Assembly (NCBI GenBank): GCA_040383605.1
Contig: JBEIDF010000010.1
Span: 1-39,002 of the forward strand
From: M3007 sp040383605
GTDB taxonomy: Bacteria > Bacteroidota > Bacteroidia > Chitinophagales > Saprospiraceae
Length of the DNA stretch: 39,002 nt
Reading direction: 5' to 3'
Position numbers and translations under genes: made by a program. This document shows, piece by piece, positions 1 to 8,454 of this stretch. Under the pieces are notes generated by a model. That model was not told where the DNA came from. It searched no databases and saw only the letters and a program-made list of their open reading frames with translations. Within the stretch, counting starts at the first letter, position 1. The number at the start of each line of letters is the position of its first letter.

Positions 1-742
1 GAAGTTGATCCCAGCGCTCGGCGCTGTCGCGGTTGATATCCACAATCGGAATCGTCCGGACGAAGGATTTTTTTTCCGCCGCAGCCACGGCGGCGCGGGG
101 CGGCGGCGTGGGCGGGCCGGCAATTTGCACGAGCGGCGCCAGGTCGGCCATCAGCTCCTCGGACAGGCCGTAAATTTTTGCCAAATCGGCGGTGCTGCGA
201 AAACGTCCGCCTTTTTCCCGGTATCGCAGGATATTGCGGCAGACCCAGGCGGGCACGCCGAGGCGTTCCAGATCTGCTGCATCGGCTGTGTTGGGGTCGA
301 ACTGAAAGCGCGCTGCCGCCCGCGCTTGCCGGGGTTTGATATTCACGGCCTGCCGCGCGCCCGCGATGCGCGCGTACGGCTGCAGGCGCGCGCAATCTTC
401 CGAAGAGATGCCATGTATCTTGCACAAATCCGCCGGCCGCGCAAACCGGCCGCCGCGGGCGCGGTATTTGATCAGGGACGCCGCCGCCTGCCGCGAAAGT
501 CCCAGCCGAAGGAGATCGGCCTCGGCGACGCGGTTGGGATCAAATTCAAACAAATCGGCGCGCGCGGGCGCCGCCATCGCCAGCCGGTACGCATCCACCA
601 ACTCGTCAAATGCCCGAAAATCCGGCGGCGCCGGTTTGTACATCTGCCGCAAAACAACCGGCAGCGCGGCAGCGCACAGGCAAATGAATGCCAAAAGCAA
701 GGCGCCGTGGCGCTCAGAACGGGAAAATTGGAAAAATTTCAT
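1..742 (-). CDS. Helix-hairpin-helix (ComEA-like) DNA-binding protein, 3' end outside window
   Basis: Translating the minus strand from the ATG at 742 gives an open frame that runs off the window edge (247 codons seen). After a short basic start (MKFFQFSRSERHG) comes one membrane-spanning segment at about residues 13-32. Two clear helix-hairpin-helix units follow, at about 64-125 and 142-203, with the repeated pattern F-D-P-N, then A-D-L-x-R-L-G, then Y-R-x-[RK]-G-G-R-F. A third unit begins with VDINRD near residue 231 and is cut by the edge. HhH units of this type bind DNA backbone without sequence preference, as in ComEA, the receptor for incoming DNA in natural transformation. The start codon overlaps the comEC stop (ATGA), so the two are probably translationally coupled. 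The role in DNA uptake is inferred from this pairing; other HhH repeat proteins with unknown roles exist. Confidence 0.8.
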   Translation of the reverse strand, partial: MKFFQFSRSERHGALLLAFICLCAAALPVVLRQMYKPAPPDFRAFDELVDAYRLAMAAPARADLFEFDPNRVAEADLLRLGLSRQAAASLIKYRARGGRFARPADLCKIHGISSEDCARLQPYARIAGARQAVNIKPRQARAAARFQFDPNTADAADLERLGVPAWVCRNILRYREKGGRFRSTADLAKIYGLSEELMADLAPLVQIAGPPTPPPRAAVAAAEKKSFVRTIPIVDINRDSAERWDQL

Positions 743-2856
743 CGCTGCAAGGGGGGATTGGTCGAAAGGATCAAGGCGCCATCTGCGCGGATATCGTGGA
801 AAGGGACGCCCAGCGCCCGGGCCTCCGCGCGCCAGCGGGCGGCGCGCTTGCGGCTGTTGGTCTGATCGGCCACTACGCGCTTGCAGGGGAAGGCCTGCAG
901 GCAATCGGCTAGGCGCACATTCGGATTGCCGGACAGCAGCAGCACGTCCACCGGAAACGCCCCGGCATCCGCTGGCGGAAGGCGGCGGGCGTGGTCAATC
1001 ACCACCAGGATGCAGCTGCCGGCGGCAATAAACGGCATCCGAAGCCGGCAATAGGCGCCGGCGTGCAGTTCTTTTTTCAGGAATACGGGCGGACTGTCGC
1101 TCAGGCCCAGGGCCCAACGGTTGGCTTGCGCGGCGAAGCGGATTTGTTCCGGCGGCAACGAGTCCTGTAAACTCGTCAGATCAAATGCCTGCACGCAGTC
1201 TATCAAACGACCGCCCCGCGTGCTGTACACAATCAGCCGACGCTGCTCTGTTTGCTGGATGGTGCGAAACGCCAGCCCCACCCACATCGCCGCCAGGGCG
1301 CCGAGCATCCACAGCCGCCAGCGGGCACGACCGTACTCCACCGCCGCCATGAAAAACAACAGGCTCGCATACAGCAGCGCCGCCGCCCAGCCCGGCAACC
1401 AGATGCCAGATAATACGCTGCCGGGCAGTTCCTGGATGCGCAGAATCAGGTAGTTCATGCCCCAAACCAACCAGTAGAGCGCTTCGCCAAGCCAGACTGC
1501 CAAGCCAGGCGCCAGTGCGTCGAGCAGTACCAAAACCGCGCCGCCCCAAAGAAATAGGGCGCCGCCCAAGACCACCACCCACCCGGCTAACCAAAAATAA
1601 CAGGGAAACTGGTGAAAATAATACAGGCTCAGCGGCAACGTGCCAATCTGCGCCGCCACGCCTACCAGCAATACTTTCCAGCCCTCATCCAGCCAGCCCG
1701 GCAATACCGGCGATCGCTTGTACAGCAGGGGATAAAAAAAGACCATCCCGCCAACCGCAGCGTAGGACAATTGGAAGCCGGCGTCGAATAAAAAATACGG
1801 ATTCCACAGCAGCAGCGCAAAGGCGGAAGCCGCGAGGATGTTCCACACCGAGGCGTCGCGCCGGATCGCCTTGCCAACCAGGTAAAAGGAAAACATGACC
1901 GAGGCCCGCATGACCGAAGCGGTAGCGCCCGTCAGCAGCGTGAACCCCCAAATCGCCAGCAGGACGAGGATCGCTTTGACCAAATAGCCGGCCCGGCCCC
2001 GAATGGGTAGCCGGCCCAACAAAAAAAACAACCCACTGTACAAAAATCCGACGTGCGTGCCCGAAACGGCCAGCGCGTGCATCGAGCCGGTCTCCGCGTA
2101 GGCTGCGCGCAATTCCTCCGACAACTCGTCCTTGTAACCCACCAGCAAAGCCGACGCGACCGCGTAGGCGTCCACGGTATGAAAATACCGCTGCAGCAGT
2201 TGCAGCAGCCGATCCCGGCAGCCGTAGGCTGCCGTCCACCACAGGCTTCCCTGGTCGCGCGCCAGGACGCGAATGCTTTCTGTCTTTACAAAAGACTGAA
2301 AGTGCATATTTTGAAAATGAAGGTATTGCCGATAGTCAAACGCCTGCGGATTGCGCGGCCCTTCGGTGGGTTGTATGCGCGCGCGCAGCAGCAGGCGATC
2401 GCCGTAGCGGAGCCCCGCGGGCAGGCTGTCTTCGGCAACGAACAGCAGCACGCGGCCGCGCGCGGGGCGCCACCGGCCCGCGCTGTCCGCCACGGCTTCC
2501 AGTTGAAGAGGCGCTTTGAGCCGTTTTCCGCGGGCGGGCGCTTCGCAGACCAGTCCGACCGCCAACAGCCCCTCGGCCGGCATCGCCAGCGTCCCGATGT
2601 GATTCGGCTGGCGCAGTTCGTTGTGCCATACCGCCCTGCCGTATCCCGCCAGAAACAGAAAACTAAAAACCGTGAGGCCGAACAGCCACCGCGCGCGATA
2701 GGCATACCGCCGCCGCGCCAAAGAGAAGACGGCTGCGCCGAGCAGGCACAAAGTCGGGAGCAGGCCCGAAAAAATCAGGTCGGCGGTACAGCCGACCACA
2801 ATGCCGCCGGCAAAAGGCAGCAGCAGGCGCAGGTAGGGGGTGGCGCGGTAATTCAT
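739..2856 (-). CDS. comEC: ComEC/Rec2-family DNA uptake channel protein
   Basis: A 705-residue polytopic membrane protein. Several hydrophobic helices at the N terminus are followed by a soluble region (DUF4131-like, with RDRLLQLLQ and YKDELSEELR) and then the Competence core with the family signature SMHALAVSGTHVGFLY and LTGATASVMRAS. ComEC forms the inner-membrane channel that passes single-stranded DNA into the cytoplasm. The C-terminal part corresponds to the metallo-beta-lactamase-like region, but I see no HxHxDH metal motif, so the nuclease-like site seems lost. I chose ATG 2856 (MNYRATPYLR) because a membrane helix starts directly after it; the frame is open 26 codons further up to 2934, but those residues do not look like ComEC. 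The stop overlaps the start of the helix-hairpin-helix gene. Confidence 0.9.
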   Translation of the reverse strand: MNYRATPYLRLLLPFAGGIVVGCTADLIFSGLLPTLCLLGAAVFSLARRRYAYRARWLFGLTVFSFLFLAGYGRAVWHNELRQPNHIGTLAMPAEGLLAVGLVCEAPARGKRLKAPLQLEAVADSAGRWRPARGRVLLFVAEDSLPAGLRYGDRLLLRARIQPTEGPRNPQAFDYRQYLHFQNMHFQSFVKTESIRVLARDQGSLWWTAAYGCRDRLLQLLQRYFHTVDAYAVASALLVGYKDELSEELRAAYAETGSMHALAVSGTHVGFLYSGLFFLLGRLPIRGRAGYLVKAILVLLAIWGFTLLTGATASVMRASVMFSFYLVGKAIRRDASVWNILAASAFALLLWNPYFLFDAGFQLSYAAVGGMVFFYPLLYKRSPVLPGWLDEGWKVLLVGVAAQIGTLPLSLYYFHQFPCYFWLAGWVVVLGGALFLWGGAVLVLLDALAPGLAVWLGEALYWLVWGMNYLILRIQELPGSVLSGIWLPGWAAALLYASLLFFMAAVEYGRARWRLWMLGALAAMWVGLAFRTIQQTEQRRLIVYSTRGGRLIDCVQAFDLTSLQDSLPPEQIRFAAQANRWALGLSDSPPVFLKKELHAGAYCRLRMPFIAAGSCILVVIDHARRLPPADAGAFPVDVLLLSGNPNVRLADCLQAFPCKRVVADQTNSRKRAARWRAEARALGVPFHDIRADGALILSTNPPLQR

Positions 2857-2988
2857 GGGCGGGTTGTATTTCCGGACACGAAAATACGTACCCCCGCCAG
2901 CCTGATTCGTCGTTTCCAGCCCGTGGAAACGCATTTATATTAACTGAATATAACGTGGCGCAGCCTACTAATACGGCCCTAAGTACGT

Positions 2989-3105
2989 TCAAAAAGCCTG
3001 GAGGATAGACTTGATCACGTCTTTACTCAGGAAAAAGACGAATGCAAGTACGCCGACGATGATTTCGTTTCGGTACTTTTTTAGGAATACGGATATTTTA
3101 TTCAT
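2989..3105 (-). CDS. Possible small single-span membrane peptide (38 aa)
   Basis: A 39-codon open frame from ATG 3105 to TGA 2989 encodes a basic N terminus (MNKISVFLKKYRNE), a hydrophobic stretch of about 15 residues (IIVGVLAFVFFL) and a short polar tail ending in LQAF. The layout, positive-inside start then a single transmembrane helix, is that of many bacterial small membrane proteins. It sits alone in the 370-bp space between the hydrolase stop and the comEC start. Nothing in it identifies a family, and an open frame of this size can arise by chance, so the call rests only on its composition and on the empty space around it. Confidence 0.35.
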   Translation of the reverse strand: MNKISVFLKKYRNEIIVGVLAFVFFLSKDVIKSILQAF

Positions 3106-3225
3106 AAGCAACCATGCATTTATTCAGACCCCGTAGAGCATATTTTGTTAGGCCCTGTCTGTATCTTTTTGTCGAAGGCAAAAACCAGCACAATATACGC
3201 CTGTTTTTGATTTCGACAGAAAAGC

Positions 3226-3996
3226 CTACAGTTTACGCTCCAGCCAGCGCGACAATTCCGATTGATACAGATCGAATTCCCGCAGGTTGTTATGACTGCC
3301 GTCTTTGACGGTTACGAACCGGTCGTCTGGTTTGAGGTATTGTTGAAGATTTCGGGCAGAGGCGTAGGGCACCACGCGGTCGCGGGTTCCGTGGAAGATC
3401 AATATCTGCAGGGGTGATTGTCGGATATGGCGATCGTTGGGGAAGAAAAAAGCCGGTTTCAGCGGAATGTCCCGGCTGCCGACGTAGCTGGCGAGCAGTC
3501 CCGGGATGTTGTCGAAAGGTGTTTCCAGTACTAGCGTGCGGGCGCGGACGTGCGCGGCGAGGTAGCTGGCCATGCCGGTTCCCAGCGATCGGCCGTAGAG
3601 CACGATGCGGTCTGCCGGATATTCCCGGTGCAGGCGATCATAGAGCAGGCGCGCGTCTTCGAAATACGCCCGTTCGTTGGGTTCGCCCGAGCTTTTACCG
3701 TAGCCGCGGTAATCGGGGATAAAAAAATCAAATCCCCGGCTGGTAAAATCCTGGTGGAGTTGGCCCCAGCGCTGCAGATTGCCGCGATTGCCGTGGAAAT
3801 AGAGCACGACCCCCCGGGAGTTGGGCTGTTGGCTTGGGAAGAACAGCGCATTCAGCTGCGCGCCGTCGGGCGTTTCGATCCAGTGCTCCTCGAAGGTCGC
3901 ATCAAAAACGAAGCGGTGCGTTTGCGGCAGCGCCACCGGGCGGAACAGGAACCGCTTTTGCAGAAAGACCGAAAAGGAATCTGTGAGCTGGAGCAT
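3226..3996 (-). CDS. Alpha/beta hydrolase (ABHD13/BEM46-like serine hydrolase)
   Basis: A 256-residue alpha/beta hydrolase. The oxyanion-hole motif YFHGNRGN is at about 67-74 and the nucleophile elbow GRSLGTG gives Ser137. An acid residue in HGTRDRVVP gives Asp206, and DGSHNN gives His235, so the triad is complete and in the usual order. The FIPDYRGYGKSSGEP segment is typical of the BEM46/ABHD13 group. The N terminus (about residues 4-24) is weakly hydrophobic and may anchor the protein at the membrane, as in that group. The natural substrate of these enzymes is mostly unknown; esterase or thioesterase activity is the family expectation. It starts 15 bp after the exodeoxyribonuclease gene, so both are probably on one transcript. 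Confidence 0.85.
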   Translation of the reverse strand: MLQLTDSFSVFLQKRFLFRPVALPQTHRFVFDATFEEHWIETPDGAQLNALFFPSQQPNSRGVVLYFHGNRGNLQRWGQLHQDFTSRGFDFFIPDYRGYGKSSGEPNERAYFEDARLLYDRLHREYPADRIVLYGRSLGTGMASYLAAHVRARTLVLETPFDNIPGLLASYVGSRDIPLKPAFFFPNDRHIRQSPLQILIFHGTRDRVVPYASARNLQQYLKPDDRFVTVKDGSHNNLREFDLYQSELSRWLERKL

Positions 3997-4011
3997 GGGG
4001 CATCGGCAGGA

Positions 4012-4779
4012 CTACAAATCAATTTTCATCCACACGGGGCAGTGATCCGAGTGCACAACCTGGTTCAGATGCCGGGCGTCCACCAGTTTATCTGCAAGGT
4101 TGTCTGTTACAGACTGGTAGTCAATGCGCCAACCCTTGTTTTTGCCACGGGAGCCGGCGCGGAACGACCACCAGCTGTATTCCACGAGTTCGGGGTATTG
4201 GCGCCGGAAGGCGTCCGTAAATCCGCTGTTGAACCACTTGGTCAGCCAGTTGCGTTCTTCCGGCAGGAAGCCGCTGGATTTTTTATTGCCTTTCGGGTCG
4301 TGGATATCTATTTCCGTGTGCGCGATGTTGTAATCGCCGACGACAATAAGGCGGGGGCGTTCTTTTTTTAGTTCCTCGATCCAGCGATAGAAATCGTCGA
4401 GGAATTCCATTTTAAAAGCCTGTCTTTCTTCTCCGGTGGTGCCGGACGGGAAGTAGCAGTTGAGCAGCGACCAGTCGCCGAAGTCGGTGCGCAGAATCCG
4501 GCCCTCCCGGTCGTATTTTTCGATGCCGCAGCCATACACCACCTGGTCGGGTTCTCGTTTGCACAGCGTGGCCACGCCGCTATAGCCTTTTTTTTCAGCC
4601 GCGCACCAGTATTGTTTATAGCCGAGCGCTTCGAAGTGCATGCTGCCCACGTCCTCTTGTTGCGCCTTGGTTTCCTGCAGGCACACGATGTCGAACTGCT
4701 CCTGCCCCAGCCATTCCAGCAGGCTCTTCGAAATGGCCGAGCGCACCCCGTTTACGTTATATGAAACAATCGAAATCAT
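4012..4779 (-). CDS. xth: Exodeoxyribonuclease III / AP endonuclease
   Basis: A 255-residue member of the EEP nuclease superfamily, close to the usual length of about 250-270. The catalytic set is visible: SYNVNG at 6-11, the metal ligand Glu36 in LQETK, Tyr109 in NCYFPSG, Asp149 and Asn151 in VGDYNIAH, Asp220 in RIDY, and the Asp245-His246 pair in SDHCPV. It cuts DNA at abasic sites and degrades 3' ends in base excision repair in the cytoplasm. The frame is open up to 4929, but those extra 50 codons translate an intergenic short repeat (ISDWGF repeated); the ATG at 4779 begins the conserved fold directly. It lies 55 bp behind pyrH and 15 bp ahead of the hydrolase gene. Confidence 0.93.
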   Translation of the reverse strand: MISIVSYNVNGVRSAISKSLLEWLGQEQFDIVCLQETKAQQEDVGSMHFEALGYKQYWCAAEKKGYSGVATLCKREPDQVVYGCGIEKYDREGRILRTDFGDWSLLNCYFPSGTTGEERQAFKMEFLDDFYRWIEELKKERPRLIVVGDYNIAHTEIDIHDPKGNKKSSGFLPEERNWLTKWFNSGFTDAFRRQYPELVEYSWWSFRAGSRGKNKGWRIDYQSVTDNLADKLVDARHLNQVVHSDHCPVWMKIDL

Positions 4780-4791
4780 AACCCAGTTTTT

Positions 4792-4838
4792 AAATCCCCA
4801 ATCCGAAATCCGAAATCCCCAATCCGAAATCCCCTCAC
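4792..4838. repeat. Short intergenic AATCCGAAATC-type repeat
   Basis: The gap between pyrH and xth holds about four near-copies of ATCCGAAATC/ATCCCCA. Read on the minus strand they give the peptide ISDWGFRISDWGF in the false 5' extension of xth. It is a low-complexity spacer repeat, not coding. Confidence 0.6.
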
Positions 4839-5551
4839 CGTCCCACCAAGGTCCCCACCTCTTCGCCCAGCACAATCCTGCGCAAGTTATCGGGATTATT
4901 GATATCGAATACAATGATGGGCATATCATTTTCTTCGCAGAGGGTAAAGGCCGTCATGTCCATTACTTTTAGTCCGAGGCTGATCACTTTGGAGAAGCTG
5001 AGCGAATCGAACCGGATGGCGGTGGGGTCTTTTTCCGGATCGGCGGTGTAGATACCGTCCACGCGGGTGCCTTTGAGGATTACGTCGGCGCTAATTTCGC
5101 TGGCGCGGAGGGCGGCGGCGCTGTCGGTGGTAAAGAACGGATTTCCGGTACCGGCGGCGCAGATCACGACGCGGCCTTTTTCGAGGTGTCGGATTGCGCG
5201 GCGGCGGATGTATGGTTCGGCGATACTTTCCATTTTGAGGGCGGTCATGAGGCGGGTATAGACGCCCATATTTTCGAGGGCGCTTTGGAGGGCCATTCCG
5301 TTGATGACCGTTGCGAGCATGCCCATATAATCGCCGGTGACATTTTCGATGCCGGAGCTTTCGGCCTGGATCCCGCGGAAGATATTGCCGCCGCCGATGA
5401 CGATGACGATTTCCACGCCCATCAGGTTCAGTTCTTTGATTTGGCGGGCGTAGTGTTGCAGCATTTGGGCTTCGATACCAAAGCCTTGTTTGCCCATGAG
5501 GCTTTCTCCGGAGAGTTTCAGGAGGATGCGTTTATACTTCAGTTTGTGCAT
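4835..5551 (-). CDS. pyrH: UMP kinase
   Basis: A 238-residue bacterial UMP kinase of the amino-acid-kinase fold, at the normal family length. It phosphorylates UMP to UDP with ATP in pyrimidine nucleotide synthesis in the cytoplasm. The phosphate-binding motif KLSGESLMG is at 12-20 and the glycine loop IGGGNIFRG at 52-60. ENVTGDYMGMLATVING and AAGTGNPFFTTDSAAALRA, both diagnostic of PyrH, are complete, and DGIYTADP follows. In many Bacteroidota pyrH is followed by frr; here it is followed by xth. A strong terminator separates it from tsf upstream, so it should have its own promoter in the 5552-5640 gap. Confidence 0.96.
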   Translation of the reverse strand: MHKLKYKRILLKLSGESLMGKQGFGIEAQMLQHYARQIKELNLMGVEIVIVIGGGNIFRGIQAESSGIENVTGDYMGMLATVINGMALQSALENMGVYTRLMTALKMESIAEPYIRRRAIRHLEKGRVVICAAGTGNPFFTTDSAAALRASEISADVILKGTRVDGIYTADPEKDPTAIRFDSLSFSKVISLGLKVMDMTAFTLCEENDMPIIVFDINNPDNLRRIVLGEEVGTLVGR

Positions 5552-5642
5552 GCGGGAAATGTTATGGATGGGCGGGTTTGGGCAAATATCGGAATTCTTT
5601 TGTACCGCGCGCGCGCAAATTTCAATTGTCGGGCGCGGGCGT

Positions 5643-5680
5643 AAAAAAAGCCGGATACCTCTGGTGAGAGATATCCGGCT
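5643..5680 (-). terminator. Rho-independent terminator after tsf
   Basis: Read on the minus strand, AGCCGGATA pairs perfectly with TATCCGGCT around a 14-base loop and is followed at once by a run of seven T. It lies 28 bp after the tsf stop codon and ends the rplM-rpsI-rpsB-tsf transcript before pyrH. Confidence 0.9.
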
Positions 5681-5707
5681 GATTAGCAGGCAAGCATTGG
5701 CTGCGAT

Positions 5708-6544
5708 TTACAGCGCCACGTGCTTAAAGCCCGTGACGGTGAGGTCTTTACTAATGCTCTGCAGGTATTGCTGCACCGTTTGGTCGTTATTTTTGACAAA
5801 CTTCTGGCTCAGCAGCGTATTTTCCTGGAAGAACTTATTGAGACGGCCCATCGAAATTTTTTCGAGCATATCCTCTGCTTTGCCTTCATTGCGCGCGAGT
5901 TCTTTGCCGATTTCGATTTCTTTCTCGATAATTTTCGGATCTACATCGTCTTTGCTGACGGAGACCGGGCTCATTGCGGCGATTTGCATGGCAACGTCGC
6001 GACCGGCTTCGGCTACGGCGTCACCTGCCTGATTGAGGGCTACGATCACCGAGCGCTTGTTGTTGGAGTGGTTGTAGGTAACGACCAGATCGCCGCTGAT
6101 TTTCTCGTAGCGGCTGAGTTCGATTTTTTCACCCACGATACCGTTTTGCTCGCCTACTTTTTCGCCGATGGTTACATTCCCTTCGAAGGGAAGAGCCAGA
6201 AGATCTTCCAGCGAAGCCGGCATTTGCGCCAGGGCGATATCGGCGAATTTTTGCGTAAGGCCGATGAAGCCCTCATTGCGGGCTACGAAGTCCGTTTCGC
6301 AGTTCAGCGCCACGATGATCCCGTTTTTTTGATCGGCGGTTGAGCGCGCGATCACCACGCCTTCGCGCGCCTCGCGGTCTTCGCGTTTAGCGGCTTTGGC
6401 GATCCCTTTTTTGCGGAGGGTATCCACGGCGGCATCGTAATCGCCTCCGGCTTCCTCGAGGGCTTTTTTGCAATCCATCATACCGGCGCCGGTCATTTGA
6501 CGGAGTTTATTGATATCGGTTGCGGAGATTTTAATTTCGCTCAT
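5708..6544 (-). CDS. tsf: Elongation factor Ts
   Basis: A 278-residue translation elongation factor Ts, which exchanges GDP for GTP on EF-Tu. The N-terminal UBA-like module with the signature TDINKLRQMTGAGMMDCKKA spans about residues 9-28. The next signature, around NCETDFVARNEGF, is complete. Two core subdomains follow, with VGEKIELSRYEKISG in the first and KFFQENTLLSQKFVK near the end, the dimer and EF-Tu contact region. It is the last gene of the ribosomal operon, 111 bp after rpsB, and is closed by the terminator at 5643-5680. The rpsB-tsf pairing is conserved in nearly all bacteria. Confidence 0.97.
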   Translation of the reverse strand: MSEIKISATDINKLRQMTGAGMMDCKKALEEAGGDYDAAVDTLRKKGIAKAAKREDREAREGVVIARSTADQKNGIIVALNCETDFVARNEGFIGLTQKFADIALAQMPASLEDLLALPFEGNVTIGEKVGEQNGIVGEKIELSRYEKISGDLVVTYNHSNNKRSVIVALNQAGDAVAEAGRDVAMQIAAMSPVSVSKDDVDPKIIEKEIEIGKELARNEGKAEDMLEKISMGRLNKFFQENTLLSQKFVKNNDQTVQQYLQSISKDLTVTGFKHVAL

Positions 6545-6655
6545 ATTTATAGGCTATAAAAGTGATCAAAAAGAGTGGGCGTGCCGGCTGCGCGGTCAAA
6601 AATCGGGCAAGCCGAGAGCGCCCGCGCGTTTCGGCGGGTTATGATTTTGTTAAGT

Positions 6656-7381
6656 TTACGCTTCCGCGTCGTCCTTCTCGTTGCCTTTGATGGCTTTGCG
6701 CTCCTCGAGTCCTTCGCGGATGGCGGCGGTGAGGTACTGCACGACATAGGCGATAGATTTAGAAGCATCGTCGTTGCTTGGGATCACGTAGTCCACCAGC
6801 GTGGGGTCGGAGTTCGTATCCACCATACCGAACGTTTTGATGTTCAGTTTGCGCGATTCGGCGAGTGCGAGGTGTTCGTGGTGGATATCCACGATAAACA
6901 CGGCGGAGGGCAGGCGGTTGAGGTTTGCGATACCGCCGAGTTGTTTTTGCAGTTTGGCATGTTCGCGCGACAGCGTGAGGCGTTCCTTTTTGGTGATGCT
7001 GGTCAGCGTCGTATCCGTGAGCATGCGCTCGATATTATTCATTTTCTTGACCGACTTTCGGATCGTCATAAAGTTGGTCATCATACCGCCCAGCCAGCGA
7101 TCGGTGACGAACGGCATGCCGACGCTTTCGGCGGCTTTTTGCACGATTTCGCGCGCTTGTTTTTTAGTAGCGACGAAGAGTACTTTTTTGCCGCTTTTCG
7201 CCATGGCTTTCATAGCGAGGGCCGAGCGTTCGAGGCATTCGGCGGTGCGGTTGAGGTCAATGATATGGATCCCCTTGTGCTCCATAAAGATATAGGGCGT
7301 CATTTTGGGATTCCATTTTTTGCGCAGGTGGCCGAAGTGGCAGCCGGCGTCGAGCAATTCTTTATAAGTAGGCTTCTGCAT
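6656..7381 (-). CDS. rpsB: 30S ribosomal protein S2
   Basis: A 241-residue small-subunit protein S2. The start MQKPTYKELLDAGCHFGHL and the segment KWNPKMTPYIFMEHKGIHIID are typical of the bacterial family. VTDRWLGGMMTNF at about 92-104, and FIVDIHHEHLALAESRKLNIK with VDTNSDPTLVDYVIPSNDDA further on, give the two S2 signatures. S2 joins late in 30S assembly and docks S1-type proteins near the mRNA exit channel. It follows rpsI by 81 bp and precedes tsf. The C-terminal tail (EERKAIKGNEKDDAEA) is acidic and probably disordered. Confidence 0.97.
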   Translation of the reverse strand: MQKPTYKELLDAGCHFGHLRKKWNPKMTPYIFMEHKGIHIIDLNRTAECLERSALAMKAMAKSGKKVLFVATKKQAREIVQKAAESVGMPFVTDRWLGGMMTNFMTIRKSVKKMNNIERMLTDTTLTSITKKERLTLSREHAKLQKQLGGIANLNRLPSAVFIVDIHHEHLALAESRKLNIKTFGMVDTNSDPTLVDYVIPSNDDASKSIAYVVQYLTAAIREGLEERKAIKGNEKDDAEA

Positions 7382-7462
7382 GATGTAAGTCAGATTTGAA
7401 GAATTCGAAGGATAGAACCGAAAGGGCAGGCGAGCGGACGGCTGCCCGGTTGCTCGAATTGT

Positions 7463-7849
7463 TTAGCGTTTGGAGAATTGGAAGCGTTTGCGCGCTTTGG
7501 GCTGGCCATATTTCTTCCGTTCTACGGCGCGGCTGTCGCGCGTGAGGAACTTGCGATCCTTCAGCGGTTTCTTGAACTCCTCGTTGAGTTTCACCAGCGC
7601 GCGGCTGATACCCAGGCGAGCGGCTTCGGCCTGGCCTTTATAGCCGCCGCCGCGCACATTAATTTTGAGGTCATAGATATTATCAGCGCCGACGACGCCG
7701 AACGGATCGACCACATTGTGCTGGATGTGTACCTGCGGGAAATATTCGCGGTAGTCCTTACCGTTCACGGTAATTTTACCTTCTCCCTTCATCAAATAGA
7801 CCCGGGCTACGGCAGTTTTACGGCGCCCGATGGCATTAATCATTTCCAT
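7463..7849 (-). CDS. rpsI: 30S ribosomal protein S9
   Basis: A 128-residue protein S9 with the conserved beginning INAIGRRKTAVARVYL and the C-terminal tail KKYGQPKARKRFQFSKR, whose last basic residues reach the P-site tRNA in the ribosome. The frame can be opened three codons earlier at a TTG (7858), but the ATG at 7849 (MEMINAIGRRK) matches the usual Bacteroidota start; an ATG two codons further in is the other option. It lies 38 bp after rplM, the universal rplM-rpsI pair. Confidence 0.96.
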   Translation of the reverse strand: MEMINAIGRRKTAVARVYLMKGEGKITVNGKDYREYFPQVHIQHNVVDPFGVVGADNIYDLKINVRGGGYKGQAEAARLGISRALVKLNEEFKKPLKDRKFLTRDSRAVERKKYGQPKARKRFQFSKR

Positions 7850-7887
7850 ATTGAACAAAAAATGGATAAGCGATTGAAAAATGGTGT

Positions 7888-8340
7888 TTATTTCAGCTCC
7901 AGCAGTTGGGGTTGTTGGGCAGCGTGCGGATGTTCTCCTTCAGCGTACACAAAGAGCTTCTTGTACATCTGGCGGCCCAATTTCGTTTTCGGCAGCATGC
8001 CTTTGACACCGCGCTCGATGATGCGGCGAGCATCTTTTTCCAGCATCTCCTCGGCCGTGGTCAGTTTCAGACCGCCGGGGTGGAGCGAGTAGTTCTTATA
8101 CTCTTTCTGCGCCCATTTCTTGCCCGTAAAACGAACTTTGTCGGCATTGATTACGATCACGTAATCGCCCGTATCGTCGTGCGGCGTGAAGGAGGGTTTG
8201 TTTTTGCCCATCAGGATGCTTGCGATTTTGGCGCACAGACGACCGACAACCAGGTTCTCGGCGTTGATGACGTACCATTTGCGGTGCCCGTGCATCTCCA
8301 GGCTGCTGACCGATTTGGTCCGGTAACTCAGCGTATTCAT
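7888..8340 (-). CDS. rplM: 50S ribosomal protein L13
   Basis: A 150-residue large-subunit protein L13, an early assembly protein of the 50S particle. HRKWYVINAENLVVGRL, ASILMGKNKPSFTPHDDTGDYVIVINA and VRFTGKKWAQKEY form the conserved N-terminal fold, and GMLPKTKLGRQMYKKLFVYAEGEHPH is the family signature near the C terminus. It is the first gene of the rplM-rpsI-rpsB-tsf operon and has a good promoter about 115 bp upstream. Fourteen residues precede the conserved core, a normal length for this phylum. Confidence 0.97.
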   Translation of the reverse strand: MNTLSYRTKSVSSLEMHGHRKWYVINAENLVVGRLCAKIASILMGKNKPSFTPHDDTGDYVIVINADKVRFTGKKWAQKEYKNYSLHPGGLKLTTAEEMLEKDARRIIERGVKGMLPKTKLGRQMYKKLFVYAEGEHPHAAQQPQLLELK

Positions 8341-8454
8341 TGTACGATTGTTATAACGTTAAATTATTTTCTTTTAAACAGCAGAAAAGAACTAAACCCT
8401 TGATTATCAGCAAAAATTTTGACCAACAAGAATAGTTTTTTCTGAAAGCGGACG

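Noticed and set aside
5..865. A 286-codon plus-strand frame at the window start
   Set aside because: The minus strand here encodes the helix-hairpin-helix protein, with repeated conserved motifs, and the end of comEC.
4780..4929. N-terminal extension of exodeoxyribonuclease III
   Set aside because: These 50 codons overlap the end of pyrH and translate an intergenic short repeat; the conserved fold begins at ATG 4779.
7426..7450. GGGCAG/CTGCCC hairpin between rpsB and rpsI as a regulatory structure
   Set aside because: The stem is only six base pairs with a long loop and no T tract; not distinguishable from chance.
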